Positions 11,505 to 64,000 of a stretch of DNA of 64,000 bases are shown piece by piece. This DNA comes from Bettongia penicillata ogilbyi. Lineage: Eukaryota; Chordata; Mammalia; Diprotodontia; Potoroidae. Below the pieces are notes generated by a model. That model ran no database searches. It was not told the origin of the DNA and worked only from the letters and a program-made list of their open reading frames with translations. Where the stretch lies: assembly GCA_023548195.1 (NCBI GenBank), contig JAJHZJ010000496.1, positions 10,881,570 to 10,945,569 of the forward strand. The letters run 5' to 3'. The stretch's first letter is position 1, and every line of letters starts with the position of its first letter. Both the position numbers and the translations under genes were made by a program.

Positions 11505-12235
11505 CATGTCTTTTTACGTGGAAATGGAAGAAAACGAAACATCAGAACAATAAGAAGTTAAAATAAATGGGTATTTCACAGGTTAACATTAATGAAAAGC
11601 TTCAGGATCCTTAGTTATAATTCCCCATCACTGCTGAATAAATTCTTTCTTACCAAACCTTCTCTAGCAAGTCCACTACTCCATTGCAAATAATCTTATT
11701 AAAGTCATACATTTTATATGGCAAAATGTAAGAAATCCCTATGAGTGCACTTTGATACAGGCTGACATGGTACAAGTCACAACAGGCTGAATTTCTTGGT
11801 TGTAACTTAATTTCTTTTGCTGTCTGTTTTAATGGCATAACCCATCCTGCTCAGTTAGAGCATTTGAGCTCCATAATGCGTCAGAAAGCAAGCTGACCAG
11901 AAATTATGGGTGAATTTTCCAAATAAGAATGGCATGTCACTCAGAAGACTATATATTATACAATGGAAAAAAAAAACACTTACCTTAAAAGCAAATTTCT
12001 CCTAAGATGGATTTACTATAGTTGCAGTTTACAGCTTTTTTTTTTTTTTTTGATTGTCAGATTGGAGTTTTCTCTGGCGTACCAGTCTTGATGTGAAGGG
12101 AGAAGGCTCAATTAAAGCTTCTCCCTACACTTGCTTGTCTGCAGTGGTGCAGCTGGCTGGGAGATGAAGTCTGAAACACGCCCTCTAAACCAACTTTTCC
12201 TTCCAGATAAAAGACTGCCAGTGGAACCTGGAATA
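11505..12235. other. Intergenic, unassigned
   Basis: AT-rich DNA with a T15 run near 12036-12050. Nothing further recognised. Confidence 0.5.
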
Positions 12236-12299
12236 ATTTGAATGTTTAGGACTTTTTTGCCCCTTCAGATTCCTACAAGGCAGATGTTCTTATCTTGAT

Positions 12300-12475
12300 C
12301 TCTATTTACCTCAGTTCCTTCAGCTGTAAAATGGGGATAAAAATAGCACCTCCCTCCCAGTGTTATTGTGAAGATAAAATGAGAAAATATTTGTAAAGTG
12401 TTTAGTGCAGTGCCTGGCACATACAAGGCACATATAAATGCCAGTCATCATCATCATCATCATCACCACCAATGT
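12300..12475 (+). repeat. CORE-SINE 3' part with (ATC)n tail
   Basis: TTTACCTCAGTTCCTTCAGC, GTAAAATGGGGATAAAAATAGC, TTTAGTGCAGTGCCTGGCAC and a (CAT)n run at about 12446-12468 serving as the SINE tail. Confidence 0.8.
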
Positions 12476-12589
12476 AGTGTCTTGCTGTGTTATATTCTTT
12501 TCTATACATTTTGACCAAGAAAAATGCAGAAGTGGGACAAAAGATCAGGAAATATTACATACATCAACAATTATATAATCTCTGTCAGT

Positions 12590-12960
12590 TGTCATCATTA
12601 TGATGGATATTCTAACGTCCTCCATGCTGGAATTCTCTTCCTTTTTACATCTGATCTCAGAATCCTTTCCTTCAAGCTTCAGCTTCAATGTTACTTTCTG
12701 GAAAGATCTTTCCTAATTCTTCTAGTTGCTAGTCTGTCCTTCCCTCACTTATTTGTATATATTTTATATTTGTATTTATGTTGCATACATTTTATATTGG
12801 GCATGTTTTATATTTAGTTATCTGTGTACATGTTATTTTCTCCAAGTGAAATATAAGTTCCTTCGGGTCAAGAACCATTTCATTTTTTTCTTTGTATCAC
12901 CAGCACCTAGCCCAATACAGAGCACAAGAATAGGTCCTTAATGAATGCTTGTTAAATTGA
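12590..12960 (+). repeat. L2 LINE 3' end
   Basis: AATATAAGTTCCTTCGGGTC, CAGCACCTAGCCCAATACAG and TTAATGAATGCTTGTTAAATTG. Confidence 0.8.
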
Positions 12961-12964
12961 TTAA

Positions 12965-13715
12965 TTAAAATCAGAAGGTAGGCTTGGTGAGGTGATAGAA
13001 TTTTTGCACATATATTCTAGGCCCGAGGTGATAATTTTCAGAGGCTGGAGAGATGACAAGAGTCTTGTGTCTGTTCTCCATCACAATCATTTATTTTTCT
13101 ATGCTGTTTGGTTAAACTGGTGGGTTGTCTTGTTGGTCTAGTAAGAGTAAGCATGTCAGTAGGGACTCATAAACTGTGATTTTGAGTGGATGGTGACTCA
13201 CAAAGTGAAGGTCTTATATATCTTACAAATGTCAACTGCCATCTTGGCCAATAAAGTCTATTTTGTACCAGCTCCAGATTTGTTGGTTGACTTGCATATC
13301 CCAAATCATCAGAGATTCCGTAGCCATAGATTAGTATGCCTTGGGTAGTACCATCTGCTTTCTTGAACCTAGGGTGGGATCAATAGTGGTCTGGCACAGA
13401 ACTTCATTTCATAGCTCTAATTTCTGCAAAGGACTCTGGAGAATGAAACATTCATCCTTGAGCGCCACACCCTCATTTTTTTAGCTAAATCATTACTTTA
13501 AAATTTGTATCATGCACTTGTTCTTACCAAGTCATCTATGGACAAGGCAAGAAAAAATGATTCTATACAACAAAATTCTTGTCCAGGGAGGGTCCGGTGA
13601 TTGGTGGAAGTCCTAAACTTTCAGCTACAAGTCCACGTTAGTGGCCCAGCAACTTGTGTGTCACCTACCACCTTTACCATTCCTGTAGGGTATCACCATG
13701 GCCGTTGACAAATCT
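12965..13715. other. Intergenic, unassigned
   Basis: No gene or recognisable repeat. Confidence 0.5.
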
Positions 13716-13719
13716 AGCT

Positions 13720-14340
13720 TAGGTTATTTATTGCAACAGTCTGCTGGTGGGTCTCCCTGCCTCAAATCTCTCTTGACTGAAGTCTGTCCTCAGCTCAGTT
13801 GTCAAATAGTTTTCCTAAAATGAGGTTTCACTTTGTCACATACACCCTACCCCCTTTAACAAACTCCCACAGCTCCCTATAGCCTTCAAAATCCATTGTA
13901 AAATCCTCTAGTTGGCTTTCAAGGCCCTTCATGAACTCAGTTCCTTCCTACCTTTCAGTCTTAGATCTTACTCCCCCCTCCACATACTCTGCTATCCAGT
14001 GACATCGGCCTCCTTCCTGTTCTGTGTACATGATATTCCTCTTCCAACTCCAAGCATTTTTTCAGGTTGTACTACATACCTAGAACTCTCTCCCTCCTCA
14101 TCTCTTCCCCCTGGCTTCCATCAAATCTCCGCTAAAATCTCATCTTCTGAAAAGGGAATCCTTAATGTGCCCCTCTCTTGAATGTTTCCAAAGTATCCTG
14201 TCTATATCTTGTTTGTTCATGGCTATTTGTATATCCTCTCCCCTATTAGACTGTGAGCTGCTGGAGAGCAGAATGCACTTGTCTTTGTATCTCAGAGCTT
14301 AGCACAGTGCCTGGTACTTAATAAATGCTGTTGACTGGAG
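13720..14340 (+). repeat. L2 LINE 3' region, about 620 bp
   Basis: One of the best preserved L2 pieces: GCTGGTGGGTCTCCCTGCC, GGCTTTCAAGGCCCTTCATG, CTATCCAGTGACATCGGCC, TGAGCTGCTGGAGAGCAG, TTAGCACAGTGCCTGG. Confidence 0.9.
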
Positions 14341-14344
14341 CTGA

Positions 14345-15180
14345 GTCTTCCCAGAAGGTAGTACAGGCTTAGCTCATAACTGCCTTCTCTGCAGGCAGCA
14401 TACATTTTAGAGCTAGTTGGATCACCAGGGTGATTGATGACCACCCATATTTGAAAATGATCTCCATGCTCAGTTTCAAAAATTTGTCAGGGCAGCCTGT
14501 TTCAAAGCCAAGAACTCCAGTAGAGACACAGAACAAATCTCATGACTAGTAAGCCCTCTACTGGCAAAGGCAATGAGTTTCAGAATCAGATATAAAACTT
14601 CTCCCAAGCTTTTTAGGGTGGCTTCACCGAGTAACGTGAAAGGCAGGCGTGCTTTCTGCAGGTACCAACACCGATGCCTGGGGGAGGACTTGACCACCTC
14701 TGGAGAAAGCTTTGCTTTGCTTTTTCCTGTTCATCTCTTATCCGTCTATAGACACAGCCCCTCTAACGTCCTATATATAACCTATCATCCCTGTTCTAAT
14801 GATATTGACTGTCCATAACGTCATGGGCTGTTGCCTTCTTGTCTGCGGGCTCAAGGCTCAGAGCAGCGTGCCTGGCGCGAAGTAGGCGCTTAAGAAGTAT
14901 TCGTAGCTGTCAGAATAAGGATCCATCCCTCATTTTAAGGGTCTCTCCCGCGGGTCTGGCAGGGTTTCTCTGGTCACCCATAAAGTCGGGAGCATTTCCA
15001 CGCTTGGCGGCTGGCCCAAATCAAAGGGAACCAGCGATTCTTCAGGTCCCTCCTGTCACCTTCCAGGGGCAGCTCCAGAAGCCACACTCGGTTCCCCAGA
15101 GGCAGGCAATGCTTCAGGTCTGTCTGTTCTGGGGGCAGTCACCAAGTGCCCCGTGGGAGCCATAACGGGGCATATGCACG
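14345..15180. other. Intergenic flank of the ACTL6A island
   Basis: It contains a probable L2 3' end at about 14720-14905 (GTGCCTGGCGCGAAGTAGGCG) that keeps several CpGs. No upstream gene is visible. Confidence 0.5.
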
Positions 15181-15557
15181 GGTACCACAGACCCTGCGCA
15201 CCTGGAGCGGACTTTTTAGCAGCCCGAGGCTACTCTGCGAGTGCGCCAGGTGAGCGCGCACCTGAGCCTACTTGTGGATGGGGGGCTGTGGGGGGACCCA
15301 CGCAGAGGAAGGTGCCCCAGACGGGCCGCTAGGTCAGCGTGTCCTCTGGGATCACCGACAGAGCTATAAGGGACCGCAGTGCGCCATCATTTAGAGACGA
15401 GGTTGCTGAGGCCCTCCCGGAGCACGTGTCCGAAGAGGGGGGATGGGAACTCAGGCCTGCGTCCCCGCACTGGTGCGGGAGCTCCAGGGGAAGGATGGGG
15501 AGGACCTCGCGACCTCCCACAGCTGGAGATCCCCGGGGCTTCCCCAACACAGTCGTG

Positions 15558-15565
15558 TGACGTCA
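15558..15565. promoter_or_regulatory. Palindromic CRE (TGACGTCA)
   Basis: A perfect full CRE/ATF site in the ACTL6A CpG island, about 470 bp upstream of the start codon and immediately before a CAG|gtgagt sequence that would make a strong splice donor. Confidence 0.6.
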
Positions 15566-15786
15566 GGTGAGTCCCTTTTTCTCCGGGCTTTGGGGGAAAG
15601 GAGGGGTGGGACCGCGTGACTTGCGCGGTCTCTGAGGCTCCCGCTCTTGGCGAGTCCCGCCTCTCCCCCTAACAGGCCCCGCCCCAGTCCCTTATGCCCC
15701 GCCCCTTACGCGCTGCAACCCAACTCGGTCTCTCCTCCGCCCCCCCTTCCGCAGCTTGCTTTCTCCCCGCCCCCCGAGGACGTTCT

Positions 15787-15863
15787 ATTGGTCGCGCGGC
15801 TGCGGGCGGGGGCAACGTCTCTCTCGGATTGGCGGACGCGGAGGCCTGGCCGCTCGTCATTGG
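15787..15863. promoter_or_regulatory. ACTL6A: Three inverted CCAAT boxes upstream of ACTL6A
   Basis: ATTGG occurs at 15787-15791, 15828-15832 and 15859-15863, spaced 41 and 31 bp apart, 165-245 bp upstream of the ATG. The spacing and orientation are typical of NF-Y-driven TATA-less promoters. The motifs are seen; NF-Y binding is inferred. Confidence 0.65.
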
Positions 15864-16029
15864 TCGGCGGCGCGGCGGCAGCAGTGTGGACGCGCGCCTG
15901 AGCGGACGGCGCTTTGTTGCCTCAGGGGGAAGCCGGGGGGCGGGCGGCGGTTGCTGGAGCCCAGGAGGCGCCGGGGCCGGGCAGGCCGGGGCCGGGGGCC
16001 GCTTCAGCGCGGCGGCGGCAGCAGCAGCC

Positions 16030-46329
<30,300 letters not shown>

Positions 46330-46738
46330 AGCCAGTTCTGAAAAAAACTGTGGCCTTCCCTATGATCCCTTATGTTTCATAGCTTTAGTATACTCAGGAA
46401 CAAAAATGAACGTCTTTTGTAGAATGTTTATACATTTTTGCATACTTCAATTTCCATTTAACAAATTTTAAAGCCTTTTACTGGCCATGTAACTTAAAAT
46501 GAGTTTTTGCCTTCCTTGTAAAGCAATAACTCCTATAAGCATTTTATAATTTTTGTATAAATATCTATTTTCTCTAAATATTTTCCTTTTAGTAAACTGC
46601 TTTTCAAAACCCTCTGGTTAGCATACTGATTTTCAAATGATTGGTAGAATTGATTTTTACTGAATAGTAAAACTTACTGCCTATACCTTTACCTCATACT
46701 TGCAAAACTAAATAATAAAGATTTCTATCCACTATAAG
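46330..46738 (+). other. ACTL6A: ACTL6A 3' UTR
   Basis: AT-rich sequence from the stop codon to the expected cleavage site. It contains a match to the miR-9* (miR-9-3p) seed, AGCTTTA at 46381-46387, and a 6-mer match to the miR-124 seed, TGCCTT at 46508-46513. Cleavage is placed about 15-20 nt after the AATAAA; the exact base is inferred. Confidence 0.8.
46714..46719 (+). terminator. ACTL6A: ACTL6A poly(A) signal AATAAA
   Basis: Canonical AATAAA about 385 nt after the stop, followed by a GT/T-rich stretch near 46745-46762 that fits a downstream element. Confidence 0.85.
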
Positions 46739-46804
46739 AAAGAACTTTTTGGTTGTTATGTTAAAATCAACTGGTGACTTACAGCTTTGGGCCATCAAAA
46801 CTCC

Positions 46805-46899
46805 TTTAATTAATCGTATGGTCTTATATTCTTGCTAAGCATTTGGCAGAATTAGGAAGGAATAGCCAAACTTCATAAGATGGAAATAAGTTTTTTAAT
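46805..46899 (-). terminator. MRPL47: MRPL47 candidate poly(A) signals (two ATTAAA)
   Basis: Reading the minus strand after the stop, ATTAAA occurs at 46899-46894 and again at 46810-46805. No AATAAA was found. Either would end the transcript close to the ACTL6A 3' end; which one is used is not decidable here. Confidence 0.5.
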
Positions 46900-47027
46900 A
46901 AAACACTTACCATGAGTTTGCCATATTTACCAAGCCAGCCTTAAATTACAACTTAAGTAAAAAGTTCAATTTTACCAAGGTGAAATAGTACTAGGAAAAG
47001 AGTCCACTGTCCCTCCTTGCTTAGATT

Positions 47028-60176
<13,149 letters not shown>

Positions 60177-60534
60177 CGTCACCCTCTTACCCTCTGACTT
60201 TCCTACCCTCTTACCCTCACACTGCGCTTCCGCCCACGGCGCGCCCCTCTTCCGGTTCCTGCGCCCCGCCCCATCGGAGCTGCGCAGGGGCTGCTGGGAT
60301 TGTTGAGACGGCCGCCTGCCGCAGCCTGTATTGGTCAGGCAGTCCCTCTCGGCGCCCGTAGCTGACGCCCCCATCCCGGCTGAGGCTGTTTGCCCGGCCT
60401 GGCCATGGCCGCCGCCAGCCGGAGCCTGTCATTGGTCGGACGCGCCTTCTGTGCCTCTCATTGGTTGCAAGAGCCGTCTCGGCCTCCGTAGCTGCTCCAG
60501 GCCTCGGTGTCCTGACGGAAAGCCCGGGGCGGTC

Positions 60535-60676
60535 ATGGTGGCGATGAGCCTCTTGCTGCGGCCTTCCGCCTCGGCGGCGACGGGAGCCGGCCTGGCCCTG
60601 ACCCGTCGCGGGCTCGGGCCGCAGCTGCGCCTCGGCGGCTTGCTGACCCGGAGCGTTCCGGGCGCGGGCGCCGTGG
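60535..60676 (+). CDS. NDUFB5: NDUFB5 coding exon 1
   Basis: Codons 1-47 plus one base, a mitochondrial presequence. The donor GTGG|gtaggt is set by the phase of exon 2. A second in-frame ATG lies at 60544. Confidence 0.92.
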
Positions 60677-63600
60677 GTAGGTGCAGGGCGGCGCGTGGAG
60701 GGGCCCGCGGCCCCGCGGTGACCTTGGCCGGGCCTCGGGGAGCTGGGGAGGGAGGGGGCGGCGGGGCCGAGGACTCGCCCCCAGAGCGTCCTTAGCCCCG
60801 GCAGGACCCAGGGGCGGGTCCTTCTTGAGGGCGGGGGTGGTTTTTCCGCTTTGCTCCCTCTTCGGCGCACGTTCTGCGGAGCCGGCTTTTAGTCGGCGGC
60901 GACTGAGTGGGTTTCCCAGCGTCGTTCACGTTGTAAGACGGTGGCGGGAGCAGTCCTTGTTTTCTTTCTTCTCTGTTACTTTGTCTGTTTGCTTTTGCTG
61001 ACTTCTCCACGGTGTCAGTGACTGGAACCCAGGACTGTTGGGATACGATGAAATGGAAAGAGCACGGGATTTGAGTTCGTTCCAAGCTAGAGGTCACATC
61101 CACCCTTGTGATTATCCATTTAGGTCGTGCCCGGGTTCTTGTGACCCCATTTGGGGTCTTCTTGGCAGAGGTTCAGCTCATTTTATAGATGAGAAAACGG
61201 AGGCAAGCAGGGTGAAGTGACTTGCCCAGGGTCAAACAGCTAGTTAGTGTTTGAGGATGGATATGAACTCGGGTCTTCCTGACTTCATCCCAGCATTCTG
61301 TGTACTTTACCCCATGAGCCCGTAGAGTTTAAGGGGCTTGCCCAAAGTCACACAAGTAGCAGAGTCTGGATTTGAACACAAATCCTCCACTTACATTTCC
61401 CGCACGGTCTTTTTCATCAACGGAGGACTAGCGCACGTGTTTCACCCAGATTTTTTTCTTGATAACAATGTATCCTTTACTCAGTATGAAACTGGCAGGG
61501 AATCATTAGGTATAAAGACTATATTAAGAGTGGTGAGCTGAGTAGACAAGGGAAAAGTAGCATGAACAACAGAATGTTGATCAAGAGGAAGGCAAGTTAA
61601 GTTTTTACAGATAGACGTGGGTATTTTTCTTTAAATCTTCCAGTACACTGTTGGCATTGGCTTAGATGCACTTCCTTACGCCATCTTACAGCCAAACACG
61701 TTCACTTTTCAGCAAGCCCTGAACCAACCAGTCATGGGGATGGGTTTTTGCCAGAGTGAGAAGTACATAATAACATCCTGGCCACCTCAGTATCAAATTG
61801 TTTGGTGTTCCTCTGTGCTGCCTTCTTTGCTCTGTCCCTTGGCTTCTTTGGAATTTCATGGTTTGTAACTGCCCATTCTTGCTTTATTTGACACTTGGTT
61901 ATCATTCTTCTGATCCTAGACTTTACACATATGATCTGAAAACTGTGCCTTGCTCTGGCCTGAGATTTCTGTTTGCTCACCTTGACTCATGTCTGCTGCT
62001 GCCACTTTGTTTAGAGATGGCCTTCTCCCCCAGGAGTGGCCCTTTCTTAGATCCTTGCCATCTGCCTTCCATCCCAGTTCCTTTGCTCACATTGTGACAC
62101 AGGACTGCCCACAGTCCCAGTGCTTACATGCATGTGCACATATACATGTGTGCTGACACAAAGATGTTATCAAAGAGTGGTGTAGGGCCAGAAAAGAGAG
62201 CATGTGATAAGAACATGGGAGAGATAACAAGGGCACAGCCTAGTTGGGTCAGTGATACTGGCTAGAGAAAGGTCCTCACTTGTTAGGTGAACAGATGCTT
62301 AAAGGTCTTAGGGGAGATGAAGGAGAGGGGCACAGGATGAAAGCATAAAAATGAACTGTGATATGTAAAAGGGAATGCCAGTGTTCATAATGTCTCAGAT
62401 GGCACAGATCTACAAAGTACTTTGCACAATTCCCTATTTGTCCCTTTTCCCCATCCTGAGTATACCTGGCTGCCATTACTGGCTCAGGGAATAGTTGGTT
62501 ATATTATCATCATATTTGGGGTTTAGGAAGGAGACCCAGCTGAACAGTAGAACTTGGCAGTGGGGTAGATCTGGTGAAAATAGTCTTTGATTCTGTATGT
62601 TTTGGAGTAGAGGGAGGAAAGAAGAGTGTTACCTGGCAAGTGGGGGTAGGGGTGGGGATGGAGAGAGGAACAGGAATTGGGGAGGCTTGTTATACCAGGG
62701 CAGGGGTTAGCTGGTCTTGGCAGTGGGCTAGCTACATGAGGGCTAGCTCCAAAGGAGAATAGAGAGTAGGGACCTCCCTTCCCACCCCACCCCCCCAAAA
62801 AAAAGAGAAAATATGCCTTTAGGATCTTTGCTGAGAATAAAGTCCTGAAGTGCCTAGCAGGTGTAATTAAGTTCATATTCTACTAGCCTAACCCCTCCAG
62901 AGTAAGGGTCATAGCCTGGATATCTAAGACTGGACTTAACCTTGGCCTCTCTGCCTCCCAGCAGGCCATCTCTCCACTCTGACACTCAATAAATGCTGAT
63001 TGCTCACTTTCTCGTTTCTAGCCCCAGTTCGACATAGTGGAGGCCATGGGAAGAAAATGTTCATCATAAAGCCTTCTGAATTTTATGACAAGAGATTTTT
63101 GAAGTTAATGGTAAGTTTATTTCTGGCATTTTTTTTTACATGAATGTTAAAACTTAGTGCCTGATTTAAATAACTGTATGCTTTGTTTCTCTTAGAATGT
63201 GAGGCGTTTATTTTTTCTTGCTTTACAAGATCCAGAGGCTCTGTACAGAGATCGTGATGCTTCAGTAATTGTTAACACCTCCTTTTAAAAAGGACTCCTG
63301 AGGAACCCTCATTATGAAATAATACAGAATAAATTTCATATTCATATATACTAGAATAATTTAGTGCGATTCCTTTACTTATTCAGTTCCCTTGGTGCAT
63401 CTTAAACAGGATGCTCTTTACAGAGACGTGATTCACTTTTGAAGAACACATCTATTATGAGAAGTGAAATCACACTGGTAGCAGTAATAACAAAAAGAAC
63501 AGGCATTCCATTTGACCATGGTCTAGTATAAAGAAGGCTGAATTTGGAAGTGAGAGATCTAGATTTGAGCCATAGCTCCTCCACTGACTCACAGTGTCGC

Positions 63601-64000
63601 CTTGAGCAAATTGCTGAACCAGTCTATGATGGCTTCAGTTTTCTCATCTGTAGGATGAGTTGCTCCACTTATCATGGTATTGTATTGTTATGGGAAGAAA
63701 TAAAACATTTATCTAATTGTCAACTTTTGCTAATCTAAATGAAAGATCTCATTTAAATTTCCATTGTTTTCAAATGGTCTTTTGCTTTCCAAGATTGTGG
63801 CATTTTAAAATATAGTGTATATACTTCCTGCTTTAAGAAAAATAGCATACTAAGAAATGAATTTAAAAGCTGATAAATTAGGCAGTGATTATTTGCATTA
63901 TAAACATGTTACTTATTATGATATCGGTTATTATATGTAAGAAAGATTCTCTTCAGGTTTTTTTTAAACATGGAAGCAACTTATTCCTTGAAGGAGGAAG
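60535..64000 (+). CDS. NDUFB5: NDUFB5, complex I 1-beta subcomplex subunit 5 (5' part only)
   Basis: Accessory subunit of respiratory complex I in the inner mitochondrial membrane. Two coding exons are present, 60535-60676 and 63022-63110, joining in phase to 77 codons. The rest of the gene lies beyond the window: human is 189 aa and its membrane segment follows directly after this point. Exon 1 encodes an Arg/Ala/Leu-rich presequence beginning MVAMSLLLR. Exon 2 encodes [30 protein letters not shown], written here only as markers: the VRHSG motif and the PSxFYDxRFLKL block are conserved. The ATG at 60535 fits the human MAAMSLL start. It shares a CpG island with MRPL47 on the other strand. Confidence 0.94.
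61120..61312 (-). repeat. Marsupial MAR1/SINE1-like SINE
   Basis: Antisense: GACCCCATTTGGGGTCTTCTT, CAGCTCATTTTATAGATGAG, AAGTGACTTGCCCAGGGTCA. Confidence 0.88.
62880..63005 (+). repeat. L2 LINE 3' tip
   Basis: GACACTCAATAAATGCTGATTGC marks the end; the upstream part is weaker. It ends 16 bp before the NDUFB5 exon 2 acceptor. Confidence 0.6.
63022..63110 (+). CDS. NDUFB5: NDUFB5 coding exon 2
   Basis: Codons 48-77, with conserved PVRHSG and FYDKRFLKL segments. Acceptor ttctag, donor ATG|gtaagt. An L2 3' end lies just upstream of the acceptor. Confidence 0.95.
63111..64000 (+). other. NDUFB5 intron 2 (partial)
   Basis: AT-rich, with one sense MIR at about 63535-63690. No further NDUFB5 exon before the window ends. 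Confidence 0.7.
63535..63690 (+). repeat. MIR-type SINE
   Basis: AGAGATCTAGATTTGAGCC, TTGAGCAAATTGCTGAACC and GTTTTCTCATCTGTAGGATG. Confidence 0.8.

Larger units (their letters stand above)
60677..63021 (+). other. NDUFB5 intron 1
   Basis: Begins in the CpG island, then holds a MAR1-like SINE (61120-61312), a MIR fragment (61325-61390) and an L2 tip before exon 2. 61400-62870 has no recognised repeat or gene. Confidence 0.75.

Noticed and set aside
1..15180. An upstream protein-coding gene
   Set aside because: No open frame in the first 15 kb has recognisable homology or plausible exon structure; most are inside L2 or MIR.
60217..60870. Open frames of 150-217 codons on both strands in the MRPL47/NDUFB5 island
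   Set aside because: Composition effect. The forward one contains NDUFB5 exon 1 but its upstream part has no ATG start and runs past the real donor at 60676.

Overview
The window is vertebrate nuclear DNA, almost certainly from a marsupial; the species cannot be resolved. Genes are intron-rich with GT-AG introns, there are two CpG-island promoters, and non-coding DNA is crowded with L2 LINE and MIR/CORE-SINE remnants. Marsupial-type mobile elements are also present: a half-L1 (HAL1) carrying only ORF1, antisense pieces of marsupial L1 3' UTR, an RTE-clade LINE with its tail-sharing SINE, and MAR1-like SINEs.

Three genes were rebuilt exon by exon from the sequence, in the same order and orientation as human 3q26.33. 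ACTL6A (+) has a start codon at 16030 and a stop at 46329, with 14 coding exons that join to 429 codons plus stop. MRPL47 (-) runs from 60176 down to 47028, with 7 coding exons that join to 248 codons plus stop. NDUFB5 (+) starts at 60535; only coding exons 1 and 2 (77 codons) lie inside the window. ACTL6A and MRPL47 meet tail to tail, with putative poly(A) signals about 90-180 bp apart. MRPL47 and NDUFB5 are head to head, with 358 bp between start codons inside one CpG island.

Layout: 1-15.2 kb is intergenic, mostly decayed L2 and MIR with a 350-bp pyrimidine tract and no recognised gene. The ACTL6A promoter island covers 15.2-17.0 kb. Intron 1 (7.7 kb) and intron 11 (9.4 kb) of ACTL6A hold most of the transposons. 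Intron 11 contains two nested stacks: L2 interrupted by RTE, and L2 interrupted by an RTE-type SINE that is itself interrupted by HAL1.

Functionally, ACTL6A is an actin-related subunit of nuclear chromatin remodellers (BAF, INO80, TIP60). MRPL47 (bL29m) and NDUFB5 (complex I) are both mitochondrial, so the shared promoter plausibly co-regulates translation and respiration components. I found no convincing new molecular system. The most unusual signals are a ~96% identical 150-bp sequence in ACTL6A introns 6 and 8, an older ~450-bp composite duplication on either side of ACTL6A exon 3, transposon sequence forming or abutting splice acceptors in all three genes, and the TSD-flanked nested HAL1.
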